A program made the position numbers and the translations under genes. The notes beneath the pieces were generated by a model. The model was not told the DNA's origin. It saw nothing but the letters and a program-made list of their open reading frames with translations, and made no database searches. DNA of 25,514 bases, from contig CAZRIT010000022.1 in the NCBI GenBank assembly GCA_964600225.1, positions 1 through 25,514 on the forward strand. Reading direction: 5' to 3'. Positions 1 through 8,014 of this stretch are shown here, piece after piece (the first letter of the stretch is position 1; each line of letters opens with the position of its first letter). The DNA is from CAZRIT01 sp964600225 (lineage in GTDB: Bacteria; Bacillota; Clostridia; Christensenellales; CAG-138).

Positions 1-1100
1 GCCTGCACATCGGCCACTATGTGGCGCTGATGACCATGGCGCATATGCAGCGCGCGGGGCACAAGCCCATTGCCTTGCTGGGCGGCGGCACGGCTATGAT
101 TGCCGACCCTTCGGGCAAGACGGAGCTGCGCAAGATGCTCAGCAAGGAGGAGCTCGATTACAACGCCGCATGCTTCCAAAGCCAGATGGCGCGCTTGATC
201 GACTTTGGCGAGGGCAAGGCGCGCATGGTAAACAACGCCGACTGGCTGCGCCCGCTGAATTTTCTGGATTTCATGCGCGATATCGGCGTGTATTTTTCCG
301 TCAACCGCATGCTGACGGCGGAGTGCTACAAGCAGCGCATGGAGACGGGGCTGACCTTCTTTGAAATGAGCTACATGCTCATGCAAAGCTATGACTTTTT
401 GGAATTGAACCGCCGCTTTGGCTGCTGCTTGCAGATGGGTGGCGACGATCAATGGAGCAACATCCTCAACGGCGCCGACCTGATCCGCCGCAAGGAGCAA
501 AAGCCTGCCTACGCGCTGACCACGACGCTGTTGACTACGGCCGACGGCAAAAAGATGGGCAAAACCGAAAAGGGCGCGCTCTGGCTCGATCCGAACAAGT
601 GCAGCGTGTTCGATTTCTACCAGTACTGGCGTAACGTCGCCGATGAGGACGTCGAGCGCTGCCTGGCACTGCTGACATTCATCCCCATGGACGAGGTCAA
701 ACGTCTGGGCGCTTTGAAGGATTCCGCCATCAACGAGGCCAAGCGCGTATTGGCCTATACTCTGACTGCGCAGGTGCATGGCGAGGCCGAGGCCGACAAG
801 GCCCGCTCCGCCGCGGAAGCGCTGTTTTCGGGTGGCGACGATTTGACGCACATGCCCACGGTCGCCATGACCGCGGACGATGTAGCGGCCACGGGCATGC
901 GCGTGCCCGAACTGCTGGTGCTGTGCAAGCTTGCCTCCAGCAAGAGCGACGCGCGGCGGTTGATCGAGGGCGGCGGCGTGTTTGTCAACGATCAAAAGGT
1001 GACAAGCGTTGCCGAAACCGTTGGCGGGGAGCAGCTCCAAGGCGACGGCGTGATCCTCAGGAAGGGAAAGAAGGGCTTTTGCAGGATACGCAGGGCATAA
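1..1100 (+). CDS. tyrS: Tyrosyl-tRNA synthetase, 5' end cut off by window edge
   Basis: Charges tRNA-Tyr with tyrosine in the cytoplasm (class I aminoacyl-tRNA synthetase). The reading frame is already open at base 3, and its first residues are L-HIGH-Y: the class I HIGH signature is the very start of the window, so only the N-terminal few dozen residues are missing. Further along are a QMGGDDQWSN block typical of TyrRS and KMGKTEKGALWLDP, the KMSKS-loop equivalent. The C-terminal part (from about base 900) is an S4-type RNA-binding domain, with VPELLVLCKLASSKSDARRL followed by GGVFVND. The stop is TAA at 1098-1100. The next gene starts inside the last codons, so the two are probably co-transcribed. 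Any upstream T-box or promoter lies outside the window. Identification is firm. Confidence 0.97.
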   Translation, partial: LHIGHYVALMTMAHMQRAGHKPIALLGGGTAMIADPSGKTELRKMLSKEELDYNAACFQSQMARLIDFGEGKARMVNNADWLRPLNFLDFMRDIGVYFSVNRMLTAECYKQRMETGLTFFEMSYMLMQSYDFLELNRRFGCCLQMGGDDQWSNILNGADLIRRKEQKPAYALTTTLLTTADGKKMGKTEKGALWLDPNKCSVFDFYQYWRNVADEDVERCLALLTFIPMDEVKRLGALKDSAINEAKRVLAYTLTAQVHGEAEADKARSAAEALFSGGDDLTHMPTVAMTADDVAATGMRVPELLVLCKLASSKSDARRLIEGGGVFVNDQKVTSVAETVGGEQLQGDGVILRKGKKGFCRIRRA

Positions 1101-1777
1101 AGGCGTTTCGCACCATACTGCGGGAATCCGAAACGGAATGCGTCATCCAAAAGTCCCGCTTCATCGGCCGCTGTTTTCCCGTAACAACGGAGGCGGAGGC
1201 GATCGCGAAGCTGGATGCGGTGCGGAAAGCGCACTGGGACGCTACGCACAATTGCTATGCGTTCCGCATCGGCAGCGGGGTGATCACGGCACGTTCCAGT
1301 GACGACGGAGAACCGTCGGGCACGGCGGGCGCGCCGATACTGAACGTATTGACCCGTGCCGATATCACCAATGCGCTGTGCATCGTTACGCGCTATTTCG
1401 GCGGCGTGCTGCTTGGAACGGGCGGCCTGGTGCGCGCATACGGGCGTGCCGCGTCGGAGACGCTATCCTGCGCGGGCGTTGCGGATATGCTGCCTGGCAC
1501 GCTTTATGAGGCCGTACTGCCGTATCCGCTGTTTGCCGCAATGGAGGGACGTCTCCGCGACGCTGCTGTGATCGAGGGGATCGCCTACACCGATCAAGTG
1601 ACGGTATCCTTCTGGCTAACCGACGACTCGGCCGCGGAGAAGCTGGCGATGCTGACGGAAAGGTCGGACGGCCGCTTCCGTGCTGTTGCGATACAGCAGG
1701 CGCTTCGCGCGAGCGCGCCATGCAACATTCGCGCTGATATGGGGGATACTTTGCCCGATAGGGGAGTGAAAGAATGA
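1079..1777 (+). CDS. yigZ: YigZ/IMPACT (UPF0029) family protein
   Basis: About 232 residues, the usual size for the bacterial YigZ family. The N-terminal domain carries the family's characteristic segments: KSRFIGRCFPV, then AHWDATHNCYAFRIG, SSDDGEPSGTAGAPIL and VTRYFGGVLLGTGGLVRAY. The C-terminal ~70 residues fit the DUF1949-like ferredoxin-fold domain. The molecular role is not settled; the eukaryotic relative IMPACT acts in translational control. I chose the TTG at 1079 because AGAAGGG lies just upstream (about 1069-1075) and the family homology begins within about ten residues. There is no suitable ATG, and upstream codons in this frame only shadow tyrS. This start overlaps tyrS by 22 bases. 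The stop overlaps the next start as ATGA (1774-1777), indicating translational coupling. Confidence 0.88.
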   Translation: MQDTQGIKAFRTILRESETECVIQKSRFIGRCFPVTTEAEAIAKLDAVRKAHWDATHNCYAFRIGSGVITARSSDDGEPSGTAGAPILNVLTRADITNALCIVTRYFGGVLLGTGGLVRAYGRAASETLSCAGVADMLPGTLYEAVLPYPLFAAMEGRLRDAAVIEGIAYTDQVTVSFWLTDDSAAEKLAMLTERSDGRFRAVAIQQALRASAPCNIRADMGDTLPDRGVKE

Positions 1778-3986
1778 AAAAACGGCTGCTCGGTATCCTG
1801 GTGTTCATCCTGTGCATGACGCTTTGCACCGCTGTCGCGCTTGCCGACGAGATCAAGGTGGATGTCACGGCCACGCCGACGGAGCTTTCCGAATCGGGCA
1901 TGGTGACGTTCACCTTTGAGATTTCCAACTATACAGGCTATGAGCTGAGCGATATTACCATCACCTATCTGGAGCAAACGTACGACGCCTCGGAGGGGTA
2001 TGTCATCCCGCCCAACGGCAGCATGCGCAATGTTTTGGAGCTGCCCGTTTCGGATGCGCAGCTTGGCAAGCCCATTTCGTTCATCGTCAGCTACACGCAT
2101 GACGGGGAGCCGATCAACAAGCAAGCGCAGATTACCATTGCGCGTGCGGCGGATCCTGTTATCACAGTTACCAGAACCGCCAGCGCTACCATGGCGCGCG
2201 CGGGCGAGACGATTACCCTGACCTACACGCTCAAAAACGAAACCAAGTTCGATATGAGCGATATCACGCTCATCGATGAAAACATCAGCGACAACCCGAT
2301 TTTGGAACAGAACACCCTGCATTCCAACGATNNNNNNNNNNNNNNNNNNNNNNNNNNNNNNNNNNNNNNNNNNNNNNNNNNNNNNNNNNNNNNNNNNNNN
2401 NNNNNNNNNNNNNNNNNNNNNNNNNNNNNNNGGGAACCGACAGCGTGGTCAGCACGCCTTTGGTGACCTATACCGTCAACGGCAGAACCAAGACCTATTC
2501 CGCCATTGAGCCGATGACGCTGACGATGCTTTTGGTGCAACTGAACATGAGCATCGACGCGGGCACGCCCACCGCGGCTGGCGTCAATTTTACCATCGAC
2601 GTCAAGAATACGGGTAATCAGCAGATCAGCAACATCTCCATCACCGATGAACGCCTCAATGCCGTCAACGAGGAACCGTTCTCGCTTGCGGCGGGCGAAA
2701 GCACGACCTATTCATTCCATGTGGTGCCGCTGATGACGGAGCCCATCCGAAACGTCAGCTTTTTGCTCAACGGCACGGATGAAATGGGGGCGGCGTACAC
2801 GCTTTCCTCGAGCAAGGCGTACGAGGTGTATCCGTTTGTGGACGATTCCCAAATCAGCGTGACCGCGCGCGCCGAAACCGTGACGCCGTGGTCGAACACG
2901 ACCGCCGCCGTGGATGCGCGCATGATTGTAACCAACCACAGCCTGGTGGAGCTGAAGAACATCACCCTGATGGAAACCACCATCGGCGTGCTCAAAACCA
3001 TCGATGTGTTGCCCGCGGGCGAAACGGTGCTGGATTTAAACATCCCGCTCGGTTCGCCGCGCAACCTGCAGTTTACGTTGAAGGGCTATGACCCGACGGG
3101 CGTCAATCGGGAGCTGGTGGCGTGCATGCTGCCCGTGGCCTATGGTACCGCGACCGACGCGCCTGCAAGCCCCACTGCTGCGCCCGAAACGCAGGTCAAC
3201 ACGAATGTGTTCAACAGCATGACCTCCATGATTTCCAGGATTTTGCTGGTTCTGGGCGTGCTGCTGGTGATTGCGTTCATCGCGCTGATTGTGTTGAGCC
3301 TGATGGACAGGGGCCGCATGGATCGATATCGGTTCGATTCCGATGAGGACGAGGCGGATGAGGAGCTGGCCGACGAGATCGACCGCGCATTCCGCCAAAC
3401 GCACGTCAACTACGATATGGACCCCGAGCAGGAGCGCGAGGCATACTTTACCCGGCGCGTGCCCAAGCCGCGCGTCAAGGATGCAAAACCCTCCGCGGCA
3501 CAGCAGAGCGCCCCGATCCCGCTGCCGCCCGCGAGAATTGCCGAGCGTGCCGAAACGCACCGTACTCCTATAGCATACGAGTACGAAACGGATGCTGCGG
3601 ATTCCCCTTACGCGCCGCCGAAGCAATCCGTGCGCCCTGTGCAGCCCGCCGCGCCGATATACCCCGTGTCGCCTGTGCAGTATGAACCGCCCGCGCAGTC
3701 CGTACAACCGCCGCAAACCGTCTCAGAGACAACGCGAACGGGCCGCATTCGCCCGCAGACGGACGCACAGTTCGTTTACGAGCATCGTCCTCAGCCCACG
3801 GCCCCAAGCCGCGTACAGGGCGATGATGCGCCCGCAAGGCCCGTGCGCGCGCCCGCCGCGCCCTCGACGCCCGAAGTAAACGGATATGCGCCGCGCGCGT
3901 TTGATTACAAAAAGCAACCCAAGGTTGTCCCGCAGCAAAAGCAGGCCGTCGTGCATGTACGGCCGGATGAACGGAACGGAAAGTAA
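1774..3986 (+). CDS. Secreted, membrane-anchored multi-domain beta-sandwich (CARDB/NEW3-like) protein, interrupted by assembly gap
   Basis: It begins with a clear signal peptide (MKKRLLGILVF..., likely cleaved after ALA about residue 25). Several ~110-residue beta-rich modules follow, with recurring phrases such as FTFEISNYTGYELSDITI, YTLKNETKFDMSDITLIDE and FTIDVKNTGNQQISNISITDE. These resemble CARDB/COG1361-type Ig-like repeats. One transmembrane helix is encoded near 3235-3300 (ILLVLGVLLVIAFIALIVL). After it come basic residues, an acidic stretch (DSDEDEADEELADEID) and a ~200-residue Pro/Gln/Ala-rich, apparently disordered tail. Predicted topology: repeats outside, tail in the cytoplasm. 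The frame differs on the two sides of the 100-N run because the filler length is arbitrary, so I treat both parts as one gene. The substrate or partner is unknown. The start overlaps the yigZ-family stop by four bases. Confidence 0.8.
2332..2431. other. Scaffold gap (100 N)
   Basis: Exactly 100 consecutive N, the conventional filler for a gap of unknown size. It falls within the beta-repeat region of the anchored surface protein. Tandem similar modules are a common cause of assembly breaks. The missing length, and so the true number of modules, cannot be told from this sequence. Confidence 0.97.
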
Positions 3987-3990
3987 AGAA

Positions 3991-4656
3991 ATGGAATTTA
4001 ATGGATTTTCGGAAGAAATGTATCGGTTTTTTATGGAGCTTGCGTTCCAAAATAACCGTACCTTCATGCAGGAAAATCGGGAACGTTACGAGACGTACGT
4101 CCGCACGCCGATGCGGCAGCTCAACGCCATCCTGTCGCCCGTCGTCAAAGAAATTGACGATCGGCTGGACACCAACCCGTCGCGCGTGATCTCGCGCATC
4201 AATCGCGATACGCGCTATACCATCGACAAGTCGCCCTATCGTGACCATATGTGGCTGGGCTATCGCATGCCCGATAGCATGGTCAGCGAGAATTTTGTAA
4301 TCTATGCGGAATTCGAGCGCGAGAGCTACGGCTACGGCATGGGCATGTATGCGCCCAACGCGCCCATGATGCAAAAGATACGCGCCAACATTCTGGCACG
4401 GCCGCAGACGTTTCTTTCGCTGATCCGCGAAAAATCCTTTGCGGACATGTTCGCTCTGGAGGGCGTCATGTACCAGCGCCCCAAGTTTACCGATGTGCCG
4501 AAGGAACTGCTGCCGTATGTCAACCGCAAATCCATGTCGTTTTGCTTTTCGTCACCCGCGCTGAAACGCACGGTCACGCCCGAGATTGCGGACGAGATCA
4601 TCGCTGCGTTTCGCGTTATGAAACCCGTTTACCGCTTCCTTATGGGGCTGGCGTGA
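3991..4656 (+). CDS. DUF2461 family protein
   Basis: About 221 residues, close to the usual DUF2461 (TIGR02453-like) length. Family features are visible: FMELAFQNNRTFMQENRERY near the N-terminus (the N-N-R-x-F/W block), then RVISRINRDTRYTIDKSPYRDH, which corresponds to the conserved I-x-R-x-x-R-D-x-R-F-x-x-D-K-x-P-Y-K motif. No biochemical function is established for the family. I take ATG 3991, five bases after the previous stop and preceded by GGAAAG. An in-frame ATG at 3967 would overlap the preceding gene and has a poorer ribosome binding site. The 3' end overlaps the convergent membrane protein gene by 17 bases (4640-4656). Confidence 0.85.
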   Translation: MEFNGFSEEMYRFFMELAFQNNRTFMQENRERYETYVRTPMRQLNAILSPVVKEIDDRLDTNPSRVISRINRDTRYTIDKSPYRDHMWLGYRMPDSMVSENFVIYAEFERESYGYGMGMYAPNAPMMQKIRANILARPQTFLSLIREKSFADMFALEGVMYQRPKFTDVPKELLPYVNRKSMSFCFSSPALKRTVTPEIADEIIAAFRVMKPVYRFLMGLA

Positions 4657-6538
4657 CAGCGTATATGACGACGCCGTTGTTTTCGTAGAATATCGGGTAG
4701 CGCTCGGCAAAGTACGCCTCGTCGAGCTGATATCGGCTGCGCTCGTAGGAGCCGATGAGCACATAATCCACATCATACTTGCTTGACAGCGTGTCAAAAT
4801 AGAGGGCGGGCGCTTCGTACATGTATCCGAGCGCGCGCTCCCGTTCGCTGTAATCCACCCCGTGATAATACAGGTAGGAGCCCGAGCCGCAGACGATGTT
4901 GCGCCCCGTCAGCGCCGCGACAAGGTTGTTGTGGTTGTTGGTGGTGAGGAAGGTGGCGTCTGGTTCTGCATGTTCCTTGATGTACTCGGCGGCCATCAGA
5001 CTGTCGTGATCGATCAGCTGATAGGAGGAAACATACTCCCTTGCCAGCGTCATGACGCCCGATAAAAACAGCGCGGCGCATACTACGGCTGATAGCACGC
5101 CCGTGCCGATGCGCGCGCGCTTGGGCGCGCACAACAGGCGCAGCCTCGTTTCGCATAGCCAATCGGTCACCAGCCCGCACGCAAACAGGAAGCAGATAAA
5201 CAGCAGCTTGTTGTTGTCGTACGGATTCGGCTGGAACTGGATGCATTCCGCAATCAGCCACAGCGGTATCACGCTGCCAAACACCGCGCGGTTTCGGTTA
5301 TCCGCGCTGATGAACGCAATCGGCAGCAGCAGCGCGATCAGGCCGAAGTTTTTGATGTAGAACCAGAAGTAGTTGTCCGCCTCGTTGGCCCAGTTGAAAT
5401 GCAGCTTCAGCGCGCCCGTGGACTGCGGGAACGTGAACAGCAGCAATTGCGGCCCTGCCAGCAGGATGACGGCCAGCAAATAGACAAGATAACCCCAAAG
5501 CTGCTTGGTGGATTCCTTCTTGGCGATGCTGCGGATAAAGCAATATGCGCTGACAATGCCCAGCGCAAGGAAGGAATGCGTGTGCACAAGCGGCAGTGCG
5601 CCCGCGACGATGCCCAGCGGCAGGAAGAAGCGGCGCTCCTGCAAAAATGCCGCGCGATACAGCAGGTACAGGCAGGCAAACAGCAGCGCCCAGCCAAACA
5701 GCAGCGCGCGCTGCGGGACGAGCATATCGGCAATGGGGTTGACCCAGCGCATGCCGTAGTTCACCAGATTGGTGGGCGTTTCGTAAAATGCGGTCAGCAC
5801 GCGGGAAAGGTTATCGGGGTTGGCCTTGAGCAGGTCGAAAAAGTAAGCAAAGCCGAACCCGCCGCCCACAAAGAACAGCAGCGTGGCAAACAACGCGCGG
5901 CCGCGGCGCTTGAGCCAGGCCTCAAAGAAGAAGTACGCACCGAACAGCACCAACAAAAATGCGTAAGAAGCCGTCAGAATGGTGGCAAAGCGCAGGTTTG
6001 CGCCCAGCAGGCAGAAGGTGGCGCCCAGACTGTTGGACAGGAACGGATAGCCAACCAGCGTATCGGGGCAGATGGAATACATCGGCGGGAACGTGCCCTG
6101 CACGGCGATGCTGGACATGAAGCCCAGATGCATCGACAAATCCCCGTATGTCGATTGCCCTACCCAGAGCGAGCCGTCGATTTCCTGTATGATGTGCGTA
6201 TCCAGCAGCAGCAGGCAGAACAAAAACAGAGGCAGCAGCACGGCAAACACGGGCCACTCGTGCGCCAGGGAGGAGGGGAGACGTTCCTTTTTACGGCCCT
6301 GCCAATAGAACCACCCGCCGATCAGCAGCGCAAGCGCACAGGCCAATAGCTGCACAAGCAGCGTAAAATCGAACAAAAACGCCAACAGCGCGGGCAGCCA
6401 GATCAGCATCACAAGCCCCAGCACCAGGCCGAGCCAGATGCGGATCACCCTGCGCTCGCGCGGGAAGGCACATTCGGCAACGCACACGCCCGACAGCGCA
6501 AAGACTGTCATATACAGTATCGAAACGACTATCGCCAT
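4640..6538 (-). CDS. Polytopic membrane protein, GT-C glycosyltransferase-like
   Basis: 632 residues with roughly a dozen strongly hydrophobic segments and a soluble C-terminal domain of about 140 residues. An N-terminal loop contains QEIDGSLWVGQSTYGDLSMHLGF. Acidic residues in the first large extracytoplasmic loop, followed by many helices and a small C-terminal domain (AAEYIKEHAEPDATFLTT... then LTGRNIVCGSGSYLYYHG), are the layout of GT-C glycosyltransferases that use polyprenyl-phosphate sugars. I infer that class only; the substrate and exact family are unknown. The start is supported by GGAGG eight bases upstream of ATG 6538. The gene is convergent with, and overlaps, the DUF2461 gene, and divergent from the BofC-like gene. 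It appears to be transcribed alone. Confidence 0.65.
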   Translation of the reverse strand: MAIVVSILYMTVFALSGVCVAECAFPRERRVIRIWLGLVLGLVMLIWLPALLAFLFDFTLLVQLLACALALLIGGWFYWQGRKKERLPSSLAHEWPVFAVLLPLFLFCLLLLDTHIIQEIDGSLWVGQSTYGDLSMHLGFMSSIAVQGTFPPMYSICPDTLVGYPFLSNSLGATFCLLGANLRFATILTASYAFLLVLFGAYFFFEAWLKRRGRALFATLLFFVGGGFGFAYFFDLLKANPDNLSRVLTAFYETPTNLVNYGMRWVNPIADMLVPQRALLFGWALLFACLYLLYRAAFLQERRFFLPLGIVAGALPLVHTHSFLALGIVSAYCFIRSIAKKESTKQLWGYLVYLLAVILLAGPQLLLFTFPQSTGALKLHFNWANEADNYFWFYIKNFGLIALLLPIAFISADNRNRAVFGSVIPLWLIAECIQFQPNPYDNNKLLFICFLFACGLVTDWLCETRLRLLCAPKRARIGTGVLSAVVCAALFLSGVMTLAREYVSSYQLIDHDSLMAAEYIKEHAEPDATFLTTNNHNNLVAALTGRNIVCGSGSYLYYHGVDYSERERALGYMYEAPALYFDTLSSKYDVDYVLIGSYERSRYQLDEAYFAERYPIFYENNGVVIYAVTPAP

Positions 6539-6560
6539 GTAAAACCTCCACTTGGATAAC

Positions 6561-6566
6561 AGTATA
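6561..6566 (-). promoter_or_regulatory. Probable -10 box of the GT-C-like gene
   Basis: On the minus strand this reads TATACT, about 22 bases upstream of the start codon. The hexamer 17 bases further upstream (TTCCTC) is only a weak -35 match. If used, the transcript would have a leader of about 15-20 bases carrying the GGAGG ribosome binding site. Confidence 0.4.
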
Positions 6567-6648
6567 CAGCATCCCGCAAAAAAGAGGAACAGAAAAGCTT
6601 GTATATTTCAAGCCTCTGTCGGGAATACCGAGTATGGAGGAACGAAAG

Positions 6649-7203
6649 ATGTGGCAGTTTATCAAACGCAACGGGCGCATACTGGTTGTAACGATACTGG
6701 CGTTGGCGGCAGGCATGGTGATCGGCCTGTGCATTGGCCTTTCCATGGCGGCGGACAATCAAAGCCTGCTGTTGCAGCCGACGGGCAACGTTGGCATGGC
6801 CTCCGTGCTGCCTGAAACAAGGATTGTGCGGCATGTGCGGTTTGAAAGCTGCGGGCACGAGGTGCTGTCCGAGCCGCCGCAAAAGGCGTTTATCGGGTAC
6901 ACGCAAACGGAGCTGGAAAGCTTCTATGCGCCGTGCGTTATCGGGCGGTTTGACGGAGAGCAGATTGAAATCAATCAAAGCATGGAGAACTATTGCCCAA
7001 AGCACTATGTGTTGAAGCAGGAAGGGGAGGACTTGTGCGTCTATCGCACAGAATCGGAGCATCTCACTTGGCAGTTGGAACGCGTGCTGGATACGGAGCT
7101 TGCCGCCATGCTGCAAGATGAAATGCACGAGCAGTTGGCAAAAGGGATTGCGTTTGACTCCCTGTCGGAAATTGACGCGTACTTGGAGAGCATTGAAAGC
7201 TGA
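6649..7203 (+). CDS. Membrane-anchored protein with BofC-like C-terminal domain
   Basis: 184 residues from ATG 6649, which has GGAGG at 6636-6640 with an eight-base spacer. The in-frame ATG 6634 overlaps that site and is rejected. Residues ~10-32 form one transmembrane helix (ILVVTILALAAGMVIGLCIGL). The outer part has the pattern I recall from clostridial BofC-like proteins: F-x-x-C-G-H, then GYTQTELESFYAPCVIGRF, YCPKHYVLKQEGEDLCVYRT and a terminal LAKGIAFDSLSEIDAYLESIES. BofC in Bacillus is a forespore-exported regulator of the SpoIVB/sigma-K checkpoint. Whether this homologue acts in sporulation is inference. No sporulation neighbour is seen, and the gene stands alone just before tRNA-Leu. 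Confidence 0.6.
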   Translation: MWQFIKRNGRILVVTILALAAGMVIGLCIGLSMAADNQSLLLQPTGNVGMASVLPETRIVRHVRFESCGHEVLSEPPQKAFIGYTQTELESFYAPCVIGRFDGEQIEINQSMENYCPKHYVLKQEGEDLCVYRTESEHLTWQLERVLDTELAAMLQDEMHEQLAKGIAFDSLSEIDAYLESIES

Positions 7204-7276
7204 ATTCTGTCGTGGAGGCTACATGGCGTCTCCATAGCAAGCGGGGAAAAACGATGCGCGCTTTTGTGAAAAGCAA

Positions 7277-7305
7277 TTGACAACGCAAAGCCATATCGCT
7301 ATAAT
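7277..7305 (+). promoter_or_regulatory. Consensus promoter of tRNA-Leu
   Basis: TTGACA at 7277-7282 and TATAAT at 7300-7305 are separated by 17 bases: a perfect housekeeping-sigma consensus in all three respects. Transcription would start near 7312, a few bases before the mature tRNA 5' end at 7316. Confidence 0.92.
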
Positions 7306-7315
7306 ATCCAAGTAC

Positions 7316-7398
7316 GCGGTAGTGCTGGAATCGGCAGACAGGCACGTTTGAGGGGCGTGTGCGCGAGCGTATGAGTTCAAGTCTCATCTACCGCACCA
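7316..7398 (+). tRNA. tRNA-Leu, anticodon GAG
   Basis: 83 bases including an encoded CCA. The acceptor stem GCGGTAG/CTACCGC pairs in all seven positions. The anticodon stem CACGT/GCGTG flanks loop TTGAGGG, giving anticodon GAG (reads CUC/CUU leucine codons). A variable arm of GCGC-GA-GCGT type is present, as expected for tRNA-Leu, and the T arm is ATGAG-TTCAAGT-CTCAT. The discriminator base is A, also normal for leucine. The gene is monocistronic, with its own consensus promoter and a terminator hairpin beginning at the CCA. Confidence 0.95.
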
Positions 7399-7460
7399 AG
7401 TAAAAAGGAGCACCAAAGGTGCTCCTTTTTACTTGGTCTGCGTATTAGTAGAGACTTGAA
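7376..7460. repeat. Long imperfect palindrome: inverted partial copy of the tRNA-Leu 3' end
   Basis: Outside the terminator hairpin the symmetry continues. TTCAAGTCTC in the tRNA T arm (7376-7385) has an exact inverted copy GAGACTTGAA at 7451-7460. The acceptor TACCGCA has a partial inverted partner TGCGTA near 7439-7444. The minus strand therefore reads T-arm-like sequence, a degenerate acceptor segment four bases longer, then ACCAAG and the terminator. It does not fold as a second tRNA. Confidence 0.6.
7396..7436 (+). terminator. Perfect 19-bp terminator hairpin after tRNA-Leu
   Basis: Arms 7396-7414 and 7418-7436 are perfectly complementary with a three-base AAA loop. The 3' arm contains TTTTT, so the U-tract lies inside the palindrome, and the mirror AAAAA makes it potentially bidirectional. 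The 5' arm begins with the CCA of the tRNA itself, so terminator folding and tRNA 3'-end maturation share bases. Confidence 0.85.
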
Positions 7461-7600
7461 GCCCCGTAAAGAAAACAGTCCTGTTGTGTCCTGCTGCACA
7501 AAATGATAGAATCTAGATATGACAGTCGAAACCGTACAGTTATTGTCGGTTTGTGGTGGGCGCGGAGCCGAATACGACACACGGGTGACCAATCCCGCGC

Positions 7601-7879
7601 ATGTGCAAAAAGGCGTCAAGCGCCTGCTTGTACATGACGCCTGAACGCAAGCAGGCGCTCAAACGACTGCTTTTCGAGGAAATGGCGCTGCCCGCGTTCC
7701 CGTTTGCAGTTGACCATGTATCGCGCGGGGACGGCTGCAAGGTGTATTTTGAGAACGGCGGTTGGGTGATCTGCCGCTTCTCGGGCACCGAGCCATTGCT
7801 GCGCATTGCGGCCGAGATGGAGACGCAACAGGATGCGGAGGCTTGCGTTGCGGCCTGGCTGGCGTTGCTCAAGCTGTAA
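7601..7879 (+). pseudogene. C-terminal relic of a phosphoglucomutase/phosphomannomutase-family gene
   Basis: An open frame of at most 92 codons. From about 7734 it reads GCKVYFENGGWVICRFSGTEPLLRIAAE, the C-terminal phosphate-binding domain of alpha-D-phosphohexomutases, whose hallmark is R-x-S-G-T-E-P-x-x-R. A full family member has over 450 residues with a catalytic-serine loop, a metal-binding DGD loop and a sugar-binding loop. All three are absent, and I find no remnant of them upstream in any frame. There is no good Shine-Dalgarno sequence before ATG 7601 or ATG 7634. It is most simply the tail of a deleted gene. The frame has stayed open to its natural end, so a recent deletion or a rare expressed fragment cannot be excluded. 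Confidence 0.7.
7611..7658 (+). repeat. Two interleaved perfect inverted repeats
   Basis: Pair A is AGGCGTCA (7611-7618) with TGACGCCT (7635-7642). Pair B is GCGCCTGCTTG (7620-7630) with CAAGCAGGCGC (7648-7658). The arm order A-B-A'-B' means the two hairpins either exclude each other in RNA or form a pseudoknot. They sit at the 5' edge of the phosphohexomutase relic. Confidence 0.6.
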
Positions 7880-7947
7880 CGCCGAGCATTTGGACTTGCG
7901 AGCACCGACGGCGCTCCTTTTTCTGTATTGTACAGCCGCTGCGACAG

Positions 7948-7976
7948 TTGCGAAAAAGGACGTTTTCTGTTATGAT
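7948..7976 (+). promoter_or_regulatory. Promoter for the two-helix membrane protein gene
   Basis: TTGCGA (7948-7953) and TATGAT (7971-7976) are 17 bases apart, 38 bases before the start codon at 8015. Confidence 0.7.
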
Positions 7977-8014
7977 ACGCAAGTTGATTTGCGTTGAGAG
8001 TGGGGTAAAAGCGT

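Noticed and set aside
923..1078. Upstream extension of the YigZ-family gene
   Set aside because: It overlaps tyrS in another frame with an Arg-rich shadow composition; the TTG at 1079 has a suitable ribosome site.
2331..2445. Frameshift in the surface protein gene
   Set aside because: The frame change coincides with a 100-N filler of arbitrary length, so it is not evidence for a mutation.
5399..6349. A 316-codon plus-strand frame opposite the GT-C-like gene
   Set aside because: Its Gln/Arg/Ala-rich composition is typical of an antisense shadow. The minus-strand frame has regular membrane helices and a good start.
7451..7460. Phage or integrative-element attachment site derived from tRNA-Leu
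   Set aside because: The copy is inverted rather than direct, and no integrase or element genes are nearby.
7519..7644. A 41-codon ORF before the phosphohexomutase relic
   Set aside because: There is no Shine-Dalgarno sequence and no recognisable motif. A possible TTGTGT/TAGAAT promoter lies just upstream but is weak evidence.
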